From a virus: 41,789 nt of DNA. The position numbers and the translations under genes were made by a program. Under the pieces are notes generated by a model. The model saw only the letters and a list, made by a program, of their open reading frames with translations, made no database searches and was not told where the DNA came from. Positions 12,614-21,350 of this stretch are shown piece by piece (the first letter of the stretch is position 1; the number at the start of each line of letters is the position of its first letter). Where the stretch lies: IMG/VR virus record IMGVR_UViG_3300036829_000034, positions 1 to 41,789 of that record; one strand, given 5' to 3'.

Positions 12614-14196
12614 TGCCGTGGCGCGGCCCGTCCGAGCCCGGTGAGTTCCCGACGCTCGGCTATGCGATCGGCGAGTGGATCGAGGCGAACGTCGTCATCC
12701 CGGACGGCTACCGCCGCGGCGAGCAGTACCGGCTCACGGACGAGATGTGGCGCTTCCTGCTGCGCTTCTACCGCGTCGACGAGGCCGAACAGGGCCTGCG
12801 CTACTACGGCGGCCAGCTGCGCCGTTCCCAGAAATGGGGGAAAGATCCATTTGGCGCGGCGATCATCCTGGCCGAGGCGCAGGGCCCGGCGCGTTTCGAC
12901 GGCTGGAATGCCAGCGGCGAGCCCGTGGGGCGCCCGTACCCGACGCCGTACATCCCGTGCCTGGGCACCTCGGAAGAGCAGACCGACAACACGTACCTGC
13001 CGCTGCTGGACATGATCAGGCTGGGGCCGCTGGCGGACCTTCCGGGCATGGACGCGGGCGAGACCAGGGTGAAACTGCCCTCTGGCGGCATGATCGAGCC
13101 GGTGACGGCCTCGGCCAGGGCGCGGCTGGGGCAGCGGATGACGTTCGCGACGCTGACCGAATCGCACCTGTTCACGCTGCAGGGCGGTTTCCGGCGGCTG
13201 GCGGGGGCGGTGAAGCGGAACATCGCGGGCATGGACGGCCGCTGGCTGGAGCTGACGAACGCGTGGGACCCGACGGAGGGCTCCGAGGCGCAGGTGACGT
13301 CAGACTCGGCGAACGACCGCGTCTACATCGACACCGTGGAGCCGCAGCGGGTGGAGGACCTGTCCGACGACGAGGCCCTGTACCGCGAGCTGCTGCGCCA
13401 GTACGGCGATTCGGCGGCCGAGCGCGGCGGCTGGGTGAACATCCGGGGCCGGATCATGCACGAGGTGCGCTCGCTGGGCCACCTCGAGGCGGACCGCCGC
13501 CGGTTCTTCCTGAACGAGATCGTGACCGGCGAGTCAGTGTTCGTGGACCCGGTGCGCTGGGATCTGCAGGCGCGGCCCGATGAGGTGCTGGCGCCGGGGA
13601 CGCGGATCGCGCTCGGCTTCGACGGCAGCAAGTACCGGGATGCGACGGCGCTGGTGGCCTCGCGGATGAGCGACGCCCGGCTTTTCGAGATCGGCATCTG
13701 GGAGCGGCCGGAGAACGCGCCGAAGGACTGGCGGGTGCCGTCGGTGCAGGTGGACCGGACGGTGGCGGAGACGTTCGGCGCCTACACGGTCGAGGTGATG
13801 TTCGCGGACCCGTACCGCTGGCAGGACTACCTGGACGCATGGGCGCTGAAGTTCGGCGCGGAGCGGGTCGTGGAGTTCCCGACGAACCAGGAGCAGCGGA
13901 TGGACAAGGCGCTGGAGCGGTTCTCCACGGCGTTCGGGAACCTGGAGATCACGCACGGCGGGTCGGGGAAGCTGTCGGCGCACTTCCGGAACGCGGTGCT
14001 GGTGAAGGGGGCACGGAAGAAGCCGCGGCCGGGCGAGGAGTACAGCCTGGCGACGCATTACCTGAAGCTGGCCAAGCGCGGCGACGGCCTGCTGATCGAC
14101 GGATCGGTCGCGGGCGTGCTGGCGCATGAGGCGCGGGCGTGGGCGATCGAGCACGGCAGCACCGTGCATGACCCGTTCGTGATGTTCGGACGCTGA
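12613..14196 (+). CDS. terL: Terminase large subunit
   Basis: A 527-residue protein from ATG 12613. The N-terminal ATPase has an adenine/Walker-A-like segment (GGQLRRSQKWGKDPFGAA, about residues 67-82) and a Walker-B/catalytic Glu region (TFATLTESHLF, about 157-167). The C-terminal RNase-H-type nuclease starts at IALGFDGSKYRDATALVA (about 336-353) with later acidic positions (MFADPYRW and LLIDGSVAG). It drives DNA into the prohead and cuts it at each genome end. Length and order (HNH, small subunit, large subunit, portal) are as expected for HK97-type phages. Confidence 0.92.
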   Translation: MPWRGPSEPGEFPTLGYAIGEWIEANVVIPDGYRRGEQYRLTDEMWRFLLRFYRVDEAEQGLRYYGGQLRRSQKWGKDPFGAAIILAEAQGPARFDGWNASGEPVGRPYPTPYIPCLGTSEEQTDNTYLPLLDMIRLGPLADLPGMDAGETRVKLPSGGMIEPVTASARARLGQRMTFATLTESHLFTLQGGFRRLAGAVKRNIAGMDGRWLELTNAWDPTEGSEAQVTSDSANDRVYIDTVEPQRVEDLSDDEALYRELLRQYGDSAAERGGWVNIRGRIMHEVRSLGHLEADRRRFFLNEIVTGESVFVDPVRWDLQARPDEVLAPGTRIALGFDGSKYRDATALVASRMSDARLFEIGIWERPENAPKDWRVPSVQVDRTVAETFGAYTVEVMFADPYRWQDYLDAWALKFGAERVVEFPTNQEQRMDKALERFSTAFGNLEITHGGSGKLSAHFRNAVLVKGARKKPRPGEEYSLATHYLKLAKRGDGLLIDGSVAGVLAHEARAWAIEHGSTVHDPFVMFGR

Positions 14197-14202
14197 GGAG
14201 GG

Positions 14203-14364
14203 ATGACGATGGCGCTTGCCGAGGGCACGCCGGGCGACTGGCAGCCGGGGAGCTACCCGGCCGCTGTCCAGCTCGTGCACAAGGGTGATGACCGGTCGCC
14301 GCTTCCGGTCGTCTGCTGGCCGGCCGGTCCCGTGAAGCTGCCTGTCCCGGAGGGGGCGTCGTGA
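14203..14364 (+). CDS. Short hypothetical protein
   Basis: A 53-residue frame from ATG 14203 (GAGGAGGG ribosome site just upstream) to TGA 14362-14364, overlapping the next GTG. It is Pro/Gly-rich (LAEGTPGDWQPGSYPAAVQL) with no motif. Ribosome site and overlap support translation. Confidence 0.5.
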   Translation: MTMALAEGTPGDWQPGSYPAAVQLVHKGDDRSPLPVVCWPAGPVKLPVPEGAS

Positions 14365-14591
14365 CGGTGCTGGACACGGTCCCGGTTGACCGGATCACGG
14401 CGCGGGCCCGCGAGGCGAATCCGCTCCGCCTGCTGCTGGCGCTCATCGGCGGCCTGCTGTTCGGCCTCGGCTGGCTGGCATTCAAGGTCGTCCGCGTGCT
14501 GTGGTTCGCGGCTGCCTGGTGCGCGTTCGCCGTCGCCGAGGGCTGGCAGCAGGCGCGCAAGGAGACCAGTGGGCCTGTCGGACCGCATTAG
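14361..14591 (+). CDS. Small membrane protein between terminase and portal
   Basis: A 76-residue protein from GTG 14361 (GTGA overlap). Residues about 22-58 (LRLLLALIGGLLFGLGWLAF, then VLWFAAAWCAFAVA) give one long or two short transmembrane helices. Its end overlaps the portal start by 23 bases in another frame. A membrane protein here is unusual; function unknown. Confidence 0.6.
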   Translation: MTVLDTVPVDRITARAREANPLRLLLALIGGLLFGLGWLAFKVVRVLWFAAAWCAFAVAEGWQQARKETSGPVGPH

Positions 14592-15948
14592 CGCCAGGGC
14601 GTCGAGGGCGCTCGCGCAGCGGTCCGGGAGTTCGCTGTCGGTCGACGATTACGCGAACTTCTTCAACTTCGGCGGCCTCGCCTACCCGGTTGTCCAGACG
14701 ACGCTGGGCTCCGTCGACCGCGAGCGGGTGGCGCTGTCGGCGGTCGGCGCGTACAAGGCGTCATCGCCGATCTTCGCGCTGATCCTGGCGCGGCTTCAGG
14801 TGTTCTCGCAGGTGGCGTTCCAGTTCACGAGGATGACCGGATCCGTGCCCGGCGACCTGTTCGGCACGCAGGACCTTCAGGTCCTGGAGAAGCCGTGGGC
14901 GAACGGCTCCACGGCCCGGCTGCTGTCGGTGATGGAGGTCGACAACAGCCTCGCGGGCAACAGCTACATCATCCGGACGCGCCCGGACACGCTGTCGCGG
15001 CTGCGGCCGGAGTTCATCACGATCATCCTGGGCAGCGAGACGGACGCCGAGTCCCCGGCCGACGCGCCGGACTGCACCGTGGCGGCCTACCTGTACACGC
15101 CGCCGTCGGGCCGGGCGGTGCTGTACGACCCGGCATCGGTCGCGCACTACGCGCCGATCCCGGACCCGTACTATCACTTCCTCGGCCAGTCGTGGGTGAC
15201 GCCGGTCATCCGCGAGCTGGAGGGTGACACGCTCGCCACCGAGCACAAGACGCGGTTCTACGCCAACGCCGCCACGCCCAATCTGGCCATCAAGTTCGAC
15301 GCCTCCCTCGACATCACGAAGGTGAAGGCGTTCAAGGAGCTGATGGAGGATGAGCACCGCGGCGCGATGAACGCCTGGAAGACGCTCTACCTCGGCGGCG
15401 GCGCGGACCCGGTGACGGTCGGCATGAACTTCCGCGACATGGAGTACGCGGCGATCCAGGGCAAGGCCGAATCGCGGCTGGCCGCCGCGGCGGGCGTGCC
15501 GCCGTCGTGGGTCGGCTTCTCCGAGGGCCTGCAGGGCAGCAGCCTCAACGCCGGGAACTTCAACACGGCGCGCAGGCGCTTCTCCGACGGCACTATCTGG
15601 CATCTGTGGCGGGCCGCGGCCTCGGCGCTGGAGTCCGTGGTCGACGCGCCGCCGGGCGCGAGCCTGTGGCCGGACACGCGGGTGCCGTTCATGCGCCAGG
15701 ACGAGGGCGACGTCGCCACGATCCAGATGCAGGAAGCAACCACGATCGGCGGCCTGATCAAGGACGGCTTCACGCCAGAGTCGGCGGTGAAGGCCGTGCA
15801 GAACAACGACTGGGGCCTGCTGCAGCACAGCGGCCTCACTTCGGTCCAGCTGCAGCCGCCGGGGAGCTCCCCGGCACCGGAGCCTCCGGCGCTGCCGGGA
15901 GCGGACAGCGAAGACGACAGCGAGGACGGAGGCGACGGCAATGGCTGA
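14569..15948 (+). CDS. Portal protein
   Basis: A 459-residue protein from GTG 14569, chosen because AAGGAG at 14559-14564 is well placed. It matches HK97-type portals: early segment AYKASSPIFALILARLQVFSQV, core positions HFLGQSWVTPV, KTRFYANAATPNLAIKF, and the wing/stem region AGVPPSWVGFSEGLQGSS. The tail is acidic (DSEDDSEDGGDG). Twelve copies form the ring at one head vertex through which DNA is packed. Its stop overlaps the protease-capsid gene by 8 bases. Confidence 0.9.
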   Translation: MGLSDRISARASRALAQRSGSSLSVDDYANFFNFGGLAYPVVQTTLGSVDRERVALSAVGAYKASSPIFALILARLQVFSQVAFQFTRMTGSVPGDLFGTQDLQVLEKPWANGSTARLLSVMEVDNSLAGNSYIIRTRPDTLSRLRPEFITIILGSETDAESPADAPDCTVAAYLYTPPSGRAVLYDPASVAHYAPIPDPYYHFLGQSWVTPVIRELEGDTLATEHKTRFYANAATPNLAIKFDASLDITKVKAFKELMEDEHRGAMNAWKTLYLGGGADPVTVGMNFRDMEYAAIQGKAESRLAAAAGVPPSWVGFSEGLQGSSLNAGNFNTARRRFSDGTIWHLWRAAASALESVVDAPPGASLWPDTRVPFMRQDEGDVATIQMQEATTIGGLIKDGFTPESAVKAVQNNDWGLLQHSGLTSVQLQPPGSSPAPEPPALPGADSEDDSEDGGDGNG

Positions 15949-18664
15949 CAGGCGGGTACGCCGGGCGCTGGAGGGCGACACGTCGCTGCTGGTGACGCGC
16001 GTCATGGCGCTGAATGACATGGAGATCCTGTCACGGTCGAAGGGCGGCGACGGCCGGACGGTCGTCGCGTACGCGGCGGCGTTCAACCGCTCCGCCGAGA
16101 TCGTCGACGCTGACGGGCACTACAACGAGCAGATCGCCCCTACGGCGTTCAACGCGTCGCTGGCGAGCGGCCGGCAGATCAGGGTGTTCTACAACCACGC
16201 CCGCACGCTGCACGGCACGCCGAGCGAGTCCGGTTCGGTGCCGATCGGGACGCCCGCCGAGCCGCCGCGCCCGGACGGCACGGGCCTGCTGACCGTCACC
16301 CGCTACAACAAGACGCAGCTCGCCGATGACGTGCTCGAGGCGATCCGCAACGGCGACATAACCGGCCAGAGCTTTACCGGGGTGTTCCTGCAGTCTGACC
16401 CTGAGCGCGGCCCGTACCTCAGCCGGAACGGCCAGCTGACGACGGTGACCCGCAGGGAGATCGGGCTGATCGAGTACGGGCCCACGCCGATGCCGGCCTA
16501 CCAGGACGCGGCGATCGTCGGCGTCCGCAACAGGGAGCTGCTGATGGACACCGAGCTGGAGCAGGACGCGCCGCAGGAGCGGACGACGGTCACGATCCAC
16601 GTCGACCAGGGCGCGCAGGCGCGGGCAGCCTCGCCGGAGCCGCCGCGGGTGCCGCAGGAGCGCACGGGCGTCCCGGTGCATCACACGGCGGTCGTGGACG
16701 AGCCGTGGGACGCGGACGAGAACACCTCCCGCCTGCCGGACATCAAGGGCCGCGCCGACGCGGAGAAGTACCTGAAGGTTTACGCCTGGTACGACGCGTC
16801 CGGCCCGGATCCGGATCACGACGACCTGCCGGACACGCGCGGGTCGTGGAAGCTGCCGCATCACATGGTGGCCGCCGACGGCACGCCGGGCGCGGCGAAC
16901 ATCAACGGCGTCCGTGCCGCCATGCAGCGCCTGGGGCAGATGGACCCCCCGCTGTCGTCCGGCGACGAGACGGCGGTGAAGGCGCACCTTCAGGCGCACA
17001 TGGATGACTGGCACAAGGACCACCCCGCCGATGGCGGGGAAGGACAGCGCACCGCGACTGCGGCCGCGCCCGTCCAGCCCGGGCCGCCCGCGAAGCACCC
17101 GGTGACCGAAGAAAACGGCAAGCAAGGAGACACTGCCATGACAGACCGTCAGATGACGGTGGAAGAGCGGGCGGCACGCCAGGAGCAGATCAGGAGCCGC
17201 ATGGCCGAGATCGATCTCCAGTACGCGGGTGCCGCGCTGCCTGACGACGCACGCGCGGAGTGGGACGACCTGACAGGCGAGATGGCGGCCCACACGACTG
17301 CGATCCGCGACAGCAACTCGCGGGCCGCGTACCTGCAGACGATCGTGGCGAGCAACCCGGACGCGACCATTCCCGGCGCTGACCAGGGCCAGGGCTATGA
17401 CGGCCAGGCGCCACAGGGCTCGCGCTCGGTTCGCGGCTTCCGCGCCCCGGCACTGAACAAGGGCCGCCCGGACAACCTGTACGACGTGGCGTCGGCCCGC
17501 AACGACGCGCGCAGCCTCGAGGACATGGGCCGCGTCTACCGCGAGCGCGCGAAGTGGGCGGTCGACGAGGCGACGTTCCCCGGCGCGCTGGACGGCGATG
17601 GCGCGATCAAGGGCAGGCTGGAGCGGCTGCTGGCCCGGGTCGACGACCCGGACACGCTGTCGCGGAACATGCTGCTGACCGGCTCGCCGGAATACCGCAC
17701 CGCGTTCGGGAAGCTGCTGATCTCGCAGAACCCGGCGATGCTGGGGCAGGCCGAGCAGCGGGCGCTGCAGATGGGCGCCCCTGCGTCGTTCCAGTCCGGT
17801 TCGTTCCCCGTTCCGTTCCAGCTGGACCCGACTGTGATCCTGACGTCCAATGGCGCGGTCAACGCGCTGCGGGAGATCGCCCGCGTGGAGCAGATCGTCG
17901 GCAAGGAGTGGCTCGGCGTCACGTCGCAGGGCATCACGGTGACCCGCGCGAACGAGCTGGCGCCTGCCTCTGACGGCAGCCCGACGCTGGCGCAGCCGGG
18001 TGTCGCCCCGACTCGCGTCCAGGCGTTCGTGCCCTTCTCGGTGGAAGTCGAGCAGGACTGGAACGGCCTGATGGCGGAGATCGCGATGATGCTGGCCGAC
18101 GCCAAGGACGTGGAGGAAGCCTCGACGTTCCTGACCGGCGCCGGCACCGGGTCCATCCCGCAGGGTGTCCTGACCGGCACCTCCGGCACCGCTCAGCAGG
18201 TGCTCACCGCCGGCACCGCCACGTCCGTGGCTCCCGGCGACGTGTACGCGCTGGAGAACGCGATGCCCCCCAGGTTCCGCGCCCGGGCATCGCTCCTGGC
18301 CAGCAAGGGCGGATACAACGCAATCCGCGCCTCGTTCGGCCAGCTTGCCTCGGCCGCCGGGGATGTGTGGGTCCGCCCGTCGGCGGGCACCGCGCCGGAG
18401 CTGCTCGGCTACCCGGCCTACGAGAACAGCAACATGTCCGGCCTGAGCACCGGCGCGACCCTCATGCTGATGGGCGATTTCAAGCAGTTCATCATCGTGG
18501 ACCGGATCGGCATGAGCGTCGAGCTCGTGCCGCACGTGTTCGCGACCGGTGCCAGCGGCGGCGCGCCCGCGATGCCGCAGGGCGAGCGGGGCATCTACGC
18601 GCTCTGGCGCAACTCCTCGCAGGTGCTGGTCCCGAACGCGTTCCGCTACCTGCAGACGCACTAG
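15941..18664 (+). CDS. Fused prohead protease, scaffold-like region and HK97-type major capsid
   Basis: One 907-residue frame. Residues about 25-200 are a U35-type prohead protease, with likely catalytic His (FYNHARTLHG, H86 or H91), Ser (GDITGQSFTG, S144) and acidic position (REIGLIEYG, then MPAY). Residues about 265-355 form a separate domain (RADAEKYLKVYAWYDASG to LQAHMDDWHKD). From residue 400 a helical delta-like region (MTVEERAARQEQIRSRMAEI) leads to the capsid fold (PVPFQLDPTVILTSNG, FVPFSVEVEQDW, LGYPAYENSNM). An internal ATG at 17138 with AAGGAG can make the 508-residue capsid alone. The protease would cleave scaffold during maturation. Confidence 0.9.
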   Translation: MADRRVRRALEGDTSLLVTRVMALNDMEILSRSKGGDGRTVVAYAAAFNRSAEIVDADGHYNEQIAPTAFNASLASGRQIRVFYNHARTLHGTPSESGSVPIGTPAEPPRPDGTGLLTVTRYNKTQLADDVLEAIRNGDITGQSFTGVFLQSDPERGPYLSRNGQLTTVTRREIGLIEYGPTPMPAYQDAAIVGVRNRELLMDTELEQDAPQERTTVTIHVDQGAQARAASPEPPRVPQERTGVPVHHTAVVDEPWDADENTSRLPDIKGRADAEKYLKVYAWYDASGPDPDHDDLPDTRGSWKLPHHMVAADGTPGAANINGVRAAMQRLGQMDPPLSSGDETAVKAHLQAHMDDWHKDHPADGGEGQRTATAAAPVQPGPPAKHPVTEENGKQGDTAMTDRQMTVEERAARQEQIRSRMAEIDLQYAGAALPDDARAEWDDLTGEMAAHTTAIRDSNSRAAYLQTIVASNPDATIPGADQGQGYDGQAPQGSRSVRGFRAPALNKGRPDNLYDVASARNDARSLEDMGRVYRERAKWAVDEATFPGALDGDGAIKGRLERLLARVDDPDTLSRNMLLTGSPEYRTAFGKLLISQNPAMLGQAEQRALQMGAPASFQSGSFPVPFQLDPTVILTSNGAVNALREIARVEQIVGKEWLGVTSQGITVTRANELAPASDGSPTLAQPGVAPTRVQAFVPFSVEVEQDWNGLMAEIAMMLADAKDVEEASTFLTGAGTGSIPQGVLTGTSGTAQQVLTAGTATSVAPGDVYALENAMPPRFRARASLLASKGGYNAIRASFGQLASAAGDVWVRPSAGTAPELLGYPAYENSNMSGLSTGATLMLMGDFKQFIIVDRIGMSVELVPHVFATGASGGAPAMPQGERGIYALWRNSSQVLVPNAFRYLQTH
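17124..17140 (+). promoter_or_regulatory. Internal ribosome site and start for free capsid protein
   Basis: AAGGAG at 17124-17129 stands 8 bases before ATG 17138, in frame with the fusion. Translation from here begins MTDRQMTVEERAARQ, exactly where the capsid's helical delta-like domain starts. This would give many capsid copies per protease copy. Confidence 0.65.
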
Positions 18665-18671
18665 TCATGTG

Positions 18672-18705
18672 CCCGGCCGGGGAGCTGCCCCGCTTCCCGG
18701 CCGGG
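18672..18705 (+). other. Hairpin between capsid and glycosyltransferase genes
   Basis: Two copies of the self-complementary CCCGGCCGGG (18672-18681, 18696-18705) can pair with each other across 14 bases. They sit in the 58-base gap after the capsid stop. A likely role is partial termination or mRNA protection below the highly expressed capsid gene. A 19-codon frame (18667-18726) spans it without a ribosome site. Confidence 0.5.
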
Positions 18706-18722
18706 ACCTACCCGGAGATCCC

Positions 18723-19859
18723 GTGAAAATCCTCTGGCACTCCAACTCGCCCGCCGTCGGCACCGGCTACGGCCAGCAGACGGCGCTGTTCGTCCCGCTC
18801 ATCGCGGCCCTGGGCCACGAGGTCGCCGTCAGCGCGTTCTTCGGCCAGCAGGGCGCTCCCAGCGAATGGAACGGCCACACGGTCTACCCGTCGGGCCGTC
18901 ACCCGTACGGCTCGGATGTTCTCTCGCGGCATGCTAAGCACTTCGGCGCGGACATCATCATCACGCTGATGGACGTGTGGGCGCTGGACGCTGAGCCGCT
19001 GCAGGGCCTGCCGCTCGCGCACTGGCTCCCGGTCGACACCGACGACGGGGACGGCCTCCAGGCACGCGGCCTGTCCCTGCGCGACCACGTGGCGCTGAAG
19101 GCGACGGGCGGCATACCCATCGCGATGTCGCGGCATGGCGCCCGGATGCTGGTCAAGTCGGGGCATAACGCGCTGCACGTGCCGCACGGCGTGGACACCG
19201 GCATCTTCCGCCCGTCGGGGGACTCGCCGTTCGGTGACCGGTTCGTGATCGGCATGAACGCGGCCAACGCGTCCAAGGCCGACCGGAAGGCGTGGACGGT
19301 CCAGCTGGCCGCGTTCGCGAAGCTGCACCGCAAGCACCCGGACACGCTGCTGTACGCGCACACGATCGCGAACGACGACCGCGGCATCAACCTGAAGGGC
19401 ATCGCCCGCGATCTCGGCATCAGCGCCGCGATCGCGTGGTCTGATGAGTACGCGATGACGGCGGGCACGCTGACCCCGGCGCAGCTGGCCGCGACCACGG
19501 CCGCATGGGACCTGTACAGCGGCTGCAGCAAGGCCGAGGGGTTCGGCATCCCGGTGATGGAGGCGCAGGCGTGCGGCGTCCCGAGCGTCGTCACCGACGG
19601 CTCGGCGATGTCCGAAGTCGGCTGCGGCTGGAAGGTGCCGGGCGAGCCGGAGTGGTCGCCGCTGCACGCCGCATGGTGGCGGACGCCGCGGATCGCGGAC
19701 GTCGCGAAGGCCTACGAACGGGCGTATGAGCGCGGCCCTGCCTATCACGCCAAGGCGGCGAAGGCGCGGGAGCACGCGCTGGCCTACGACGCGAACCGTG
19801 TCACGAATGAGCACTGGAAGCCCGTCCTCGACGCGCTGGAGGAGAGACTGTGCGGCTGA
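18723..19859 (+). CDS. GT4-type glycosyltransferase
   Basis: A 378-residue protein from GTG 18723 (GGAG at 18714-18717). It has the GT-B two-domain layout: N-terminal KILWHSNSPAVGTGYGQQT with early Gly-rich loop, mid HVPHGVDTGIFRP, and C-terminal SGCSKAEGFGIPVMEAQACG with the E-x7-E motif of GT4 enzymes. It transfers a sugar from a nucleotide sugar. Between capsid and connector genes, and coupled to a methyltransferase, it probably modifies virion proteins, as phage-encoded glycosyltransferases do to capsids and tails of some mycobacteriophages. Sugar and target are unknown. Confidence 0.85.
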   Translation: MKILWHSNSPAVGTGYGQQTALFVPLIAALGHEVAVSAFFGQQGAPSEWNGHTVYPSGRHPYGSDVLSRHAKHFGADIIITLMDVWALDAEPLQGLPLAHWLPVDTDDGDGLQARGLSLRDHVALKATGGIPIAMSRHGARMLVKSGHNALHVPHGVDTGIFRPSGDSPFGDRFVIGMNAANASKADRKAWTVQLAAFAKLHRKHPDTLLYAHTIANDDRGINLKGIARDLGISAAIAWSDEYAMTAGTLTPAQLAATTAAWDLYSGCSKAEGFGIPVMEAQACGVPSVVTDGSAMSEVGCGWKVPGEPEWSPLHAAWWRTPRIADVAKAYERAYERGPAYHAKAAKAREHALAYDANRVTNEHWKPVLDALEERLCG

Positions 19860-20293
19860 ACCTGGGATGCGGCAGCCAGCCCGAGCCGGGCTGGGTGAAC
19901 CTCGACGCGGCGGACATCCCCGGCGTCGACGTCGTCCACGACCTGGACGTCTTCCCGTGGCCGTTCAAGGACGGCGAGGCGGCGGAGATCAAGGCGTTCG
20001 ACGTGTACGAGCACGTCGACAAGCCGCTGGAGTTCATGGGGGAGTGCCACCGGGTCCTGCAGCCGGGCGGCCTGCTGTACATCCACACGTCGTACTGGAA
20101 GAACGAGGACTCCTACCGGGATCCGACGCACAAGCGGTTCCTGACCGAGGGCTCGTTCGACTACTGGATTCCCGGCACCTACCTGAACCAGCGGTACGGC
20201 GCGGCATACGCACGCGGACGCCATTTCGCGAAGGATCGTATCTGGCTCGACACGCCGCACGGGGACCTGAACGTCTCCCTGCGGCGGATTTAG
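19850..20293 (+). CDS. SAM-dependent methyltransferase
   Basis: A 147-residue protein whose GTG 19850 overlaps the glycosyltransferase by 10 bases. It has motif I (RLNLGCGSQPEPGWVNLD), the acidic strand (VVHDLDVFPWPF), VYEHVDKPLEF and the post-motif RVLQPGGLLYIHTSYW, a class I methyltransferase fold, slightly short. Coupled translation suggests it methylates the sugar added by the partner, or the same virion protein. The C-terminal half (RDPTHKRFLTEGSFDYW) matches methyltransferases found beside glycosyltransferases. Confidence 0.82.
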   Translation: MRLNLGCGSQPEPGWVNLDAADIPGVDVVHDLDVFPWPFKDGEAAEIKAFDVYEHVDKPLEFMGECHRVLQPGGLLYIHTSYWKNEDSYRDPTHKRFLTEGSFDYWIPGTYLNQRYGAAYARGRHFAKDRIWLDTPHGDLNVSLRRI

Positions 20294-20307
20294 CGAAAGG
20301 ACACGGC

Positions 20308-20526
20308 ATGGCCGGGGACATCTTCATCGCCCGTCAGGGTGCGGTCATCTTCCTGGACGGGCAGACGCAGTACATCACGCCCGGCCAGACTGCCCGCGCC
20401 GGGCATCCGGTGCTCGCTTCCTACGGCCACCTGTTCGCGCCGCTCACCATCGACTTCGATGTCGAGCCGGAGGCCCCGAAGAAGCCGGCGTCCGCGCGGA
20501 AGGCCGGCGGGCAGGCCCCGGCGTGA
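20308..20526 (+). CDS. Small head-region protein
   Basis: A 72-residue protein from ATG 20308 with GAAAGGA upstream. It is beta-rich (DIFIARQGAVIFLDGQTQYI and LFAPLTIDFDVE) with a Lys/Ala tail. In actinophages such proteins lie between capsid and connector and are thought to be minor head proteins. Role uncertain. The stop overlaps the next start (GTGA). Confidence 0.6.
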   Translation: MAGDIFIARQGAVIFLDGQTQYITPGQTARAGHPVLASYGHLFAPLTIDFDVEPEAPKKPASARKAGGQAPA

Positions 20527-21350
20527 TCGACCTCGGCGATACCATCCAGGCCGGGCCGTTCCGCGTCGCCGACGCGGACGGGAACCCGGTCAACGCGGAG
20601 ACGGTCACGCTGACGGTCACGCAGCCTGACGGCACCACCGTGCAGGCCGCGGTCACGAACCCGCCCGCGGTCATCGGCTCGTACACGGCCGAGTTCACGC
20701 CGGCGATGGCGGGCCGGCATGTCCTGCAGTGGCTCGCGCAGAATCCGGCCGCCGCGGACGCGGACGTGCTCGAGGTCGCCGACGACGCGGCGCTGCCGTC
20801 GATCGTGTCGCTGGCCGACGCGAAGGAATTCCTCGGCATCGACGCCGCGGACACGAGCGGGGACGGCGAGCTGCGCGCGTGGCTGGCGGGGACGACGGAG
20901 GTCGTCGAGCGGGTGAAGAACGAGGTGATCGCCGTCCGGCAGTTCACCGTCACCGGCGAGGAGAATCATCACCCGTCGCGGCTGCGGCTGTGGCGGCTGC
21001 CGGTGGTCTCGCTGGATTCCCTCGCCCGCTGGGACGGCACGCACACGTGGGACGTGACGGCTGACGTCCGTCCGCCGGATCCGGATACGGGCCTAGTGCG
21101 GCTGGTGTCCGGCGCGTCGCTGCGCGGCGCGCTGAACTACACCTACACGGCCGGGTACCGGGTGGTCCCGTACCACGTCCAGCAGGGCGCGCTGGTGCTG
21201 CTGCAGCACGTGTGGGAGACGCAGCGCGGCCCGGGCGTCATCGGCGGCGGCGTCATCGGCCCGGAGGAAGCGGGCGACTTCAAGCAGATGTACATGCTTC
21301 CCCGCAAGGTGCGGGAGTGGCTCGGCGAGCCGCGCCCGGCGGTGGCCTGA
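20523..21350 (+). CDS. Head-tail connector (gp6-like) with N-terminal Ig-like domain
   Basis: A 275-residue protein from GTG 20523. Residues 1 to about 85 form a beta-sandwich of the kind in phage surface proteins (GPFRVADADGNPVNAETVTL, then YTAEFTPAMAGRHVLQW). Residues about 95-270 match HK97 gp6-type adaptors (SLADAKEFLGID, WLAGTTEVVERVKN, and the helical C-terminal part). The connector ring docks under the portal. The extra Ig-like domain would project from the neck. Confidence 0.75.
   Translation: MIDLGDTIQAGPFRVADADGNPVNAETVTLTVTQPDGTTVQAAVTNPPAVIGSYTAEFTPAMAGRHVLQWLAQNPAAADADVLEVADDAALPSIVSLADAKEFLGIDAADTSGDGELRAWLAGTTEVVERVKNEVIAVRQFTVTGEENHHPSRLRLWRLPVVSLDSLARWDGTHTWDVTADVRPPDPDTGLVRLVSGASLRGALNYTYTAGYRVVPYHVQQGALVLLQHVWETQRGPGVIGGGVIGPEEAGDFKQMYMLPRKVREWLGEPRPAVA

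Noticed and set aside
16031-18661. Very long open frame on the minus strand opposite the capsid gene
   Set aside because: Composition is Arg/Val/Gly/His-rich, a typical mirror of a high-GC gene; the plus-strand frame has clear protease and capsid motifs.
18667-18726. 19-codon frame after the capsid gene
   Set aside because: No ribosome site and it coincides with a hairpin; better seen as a structured spacer.
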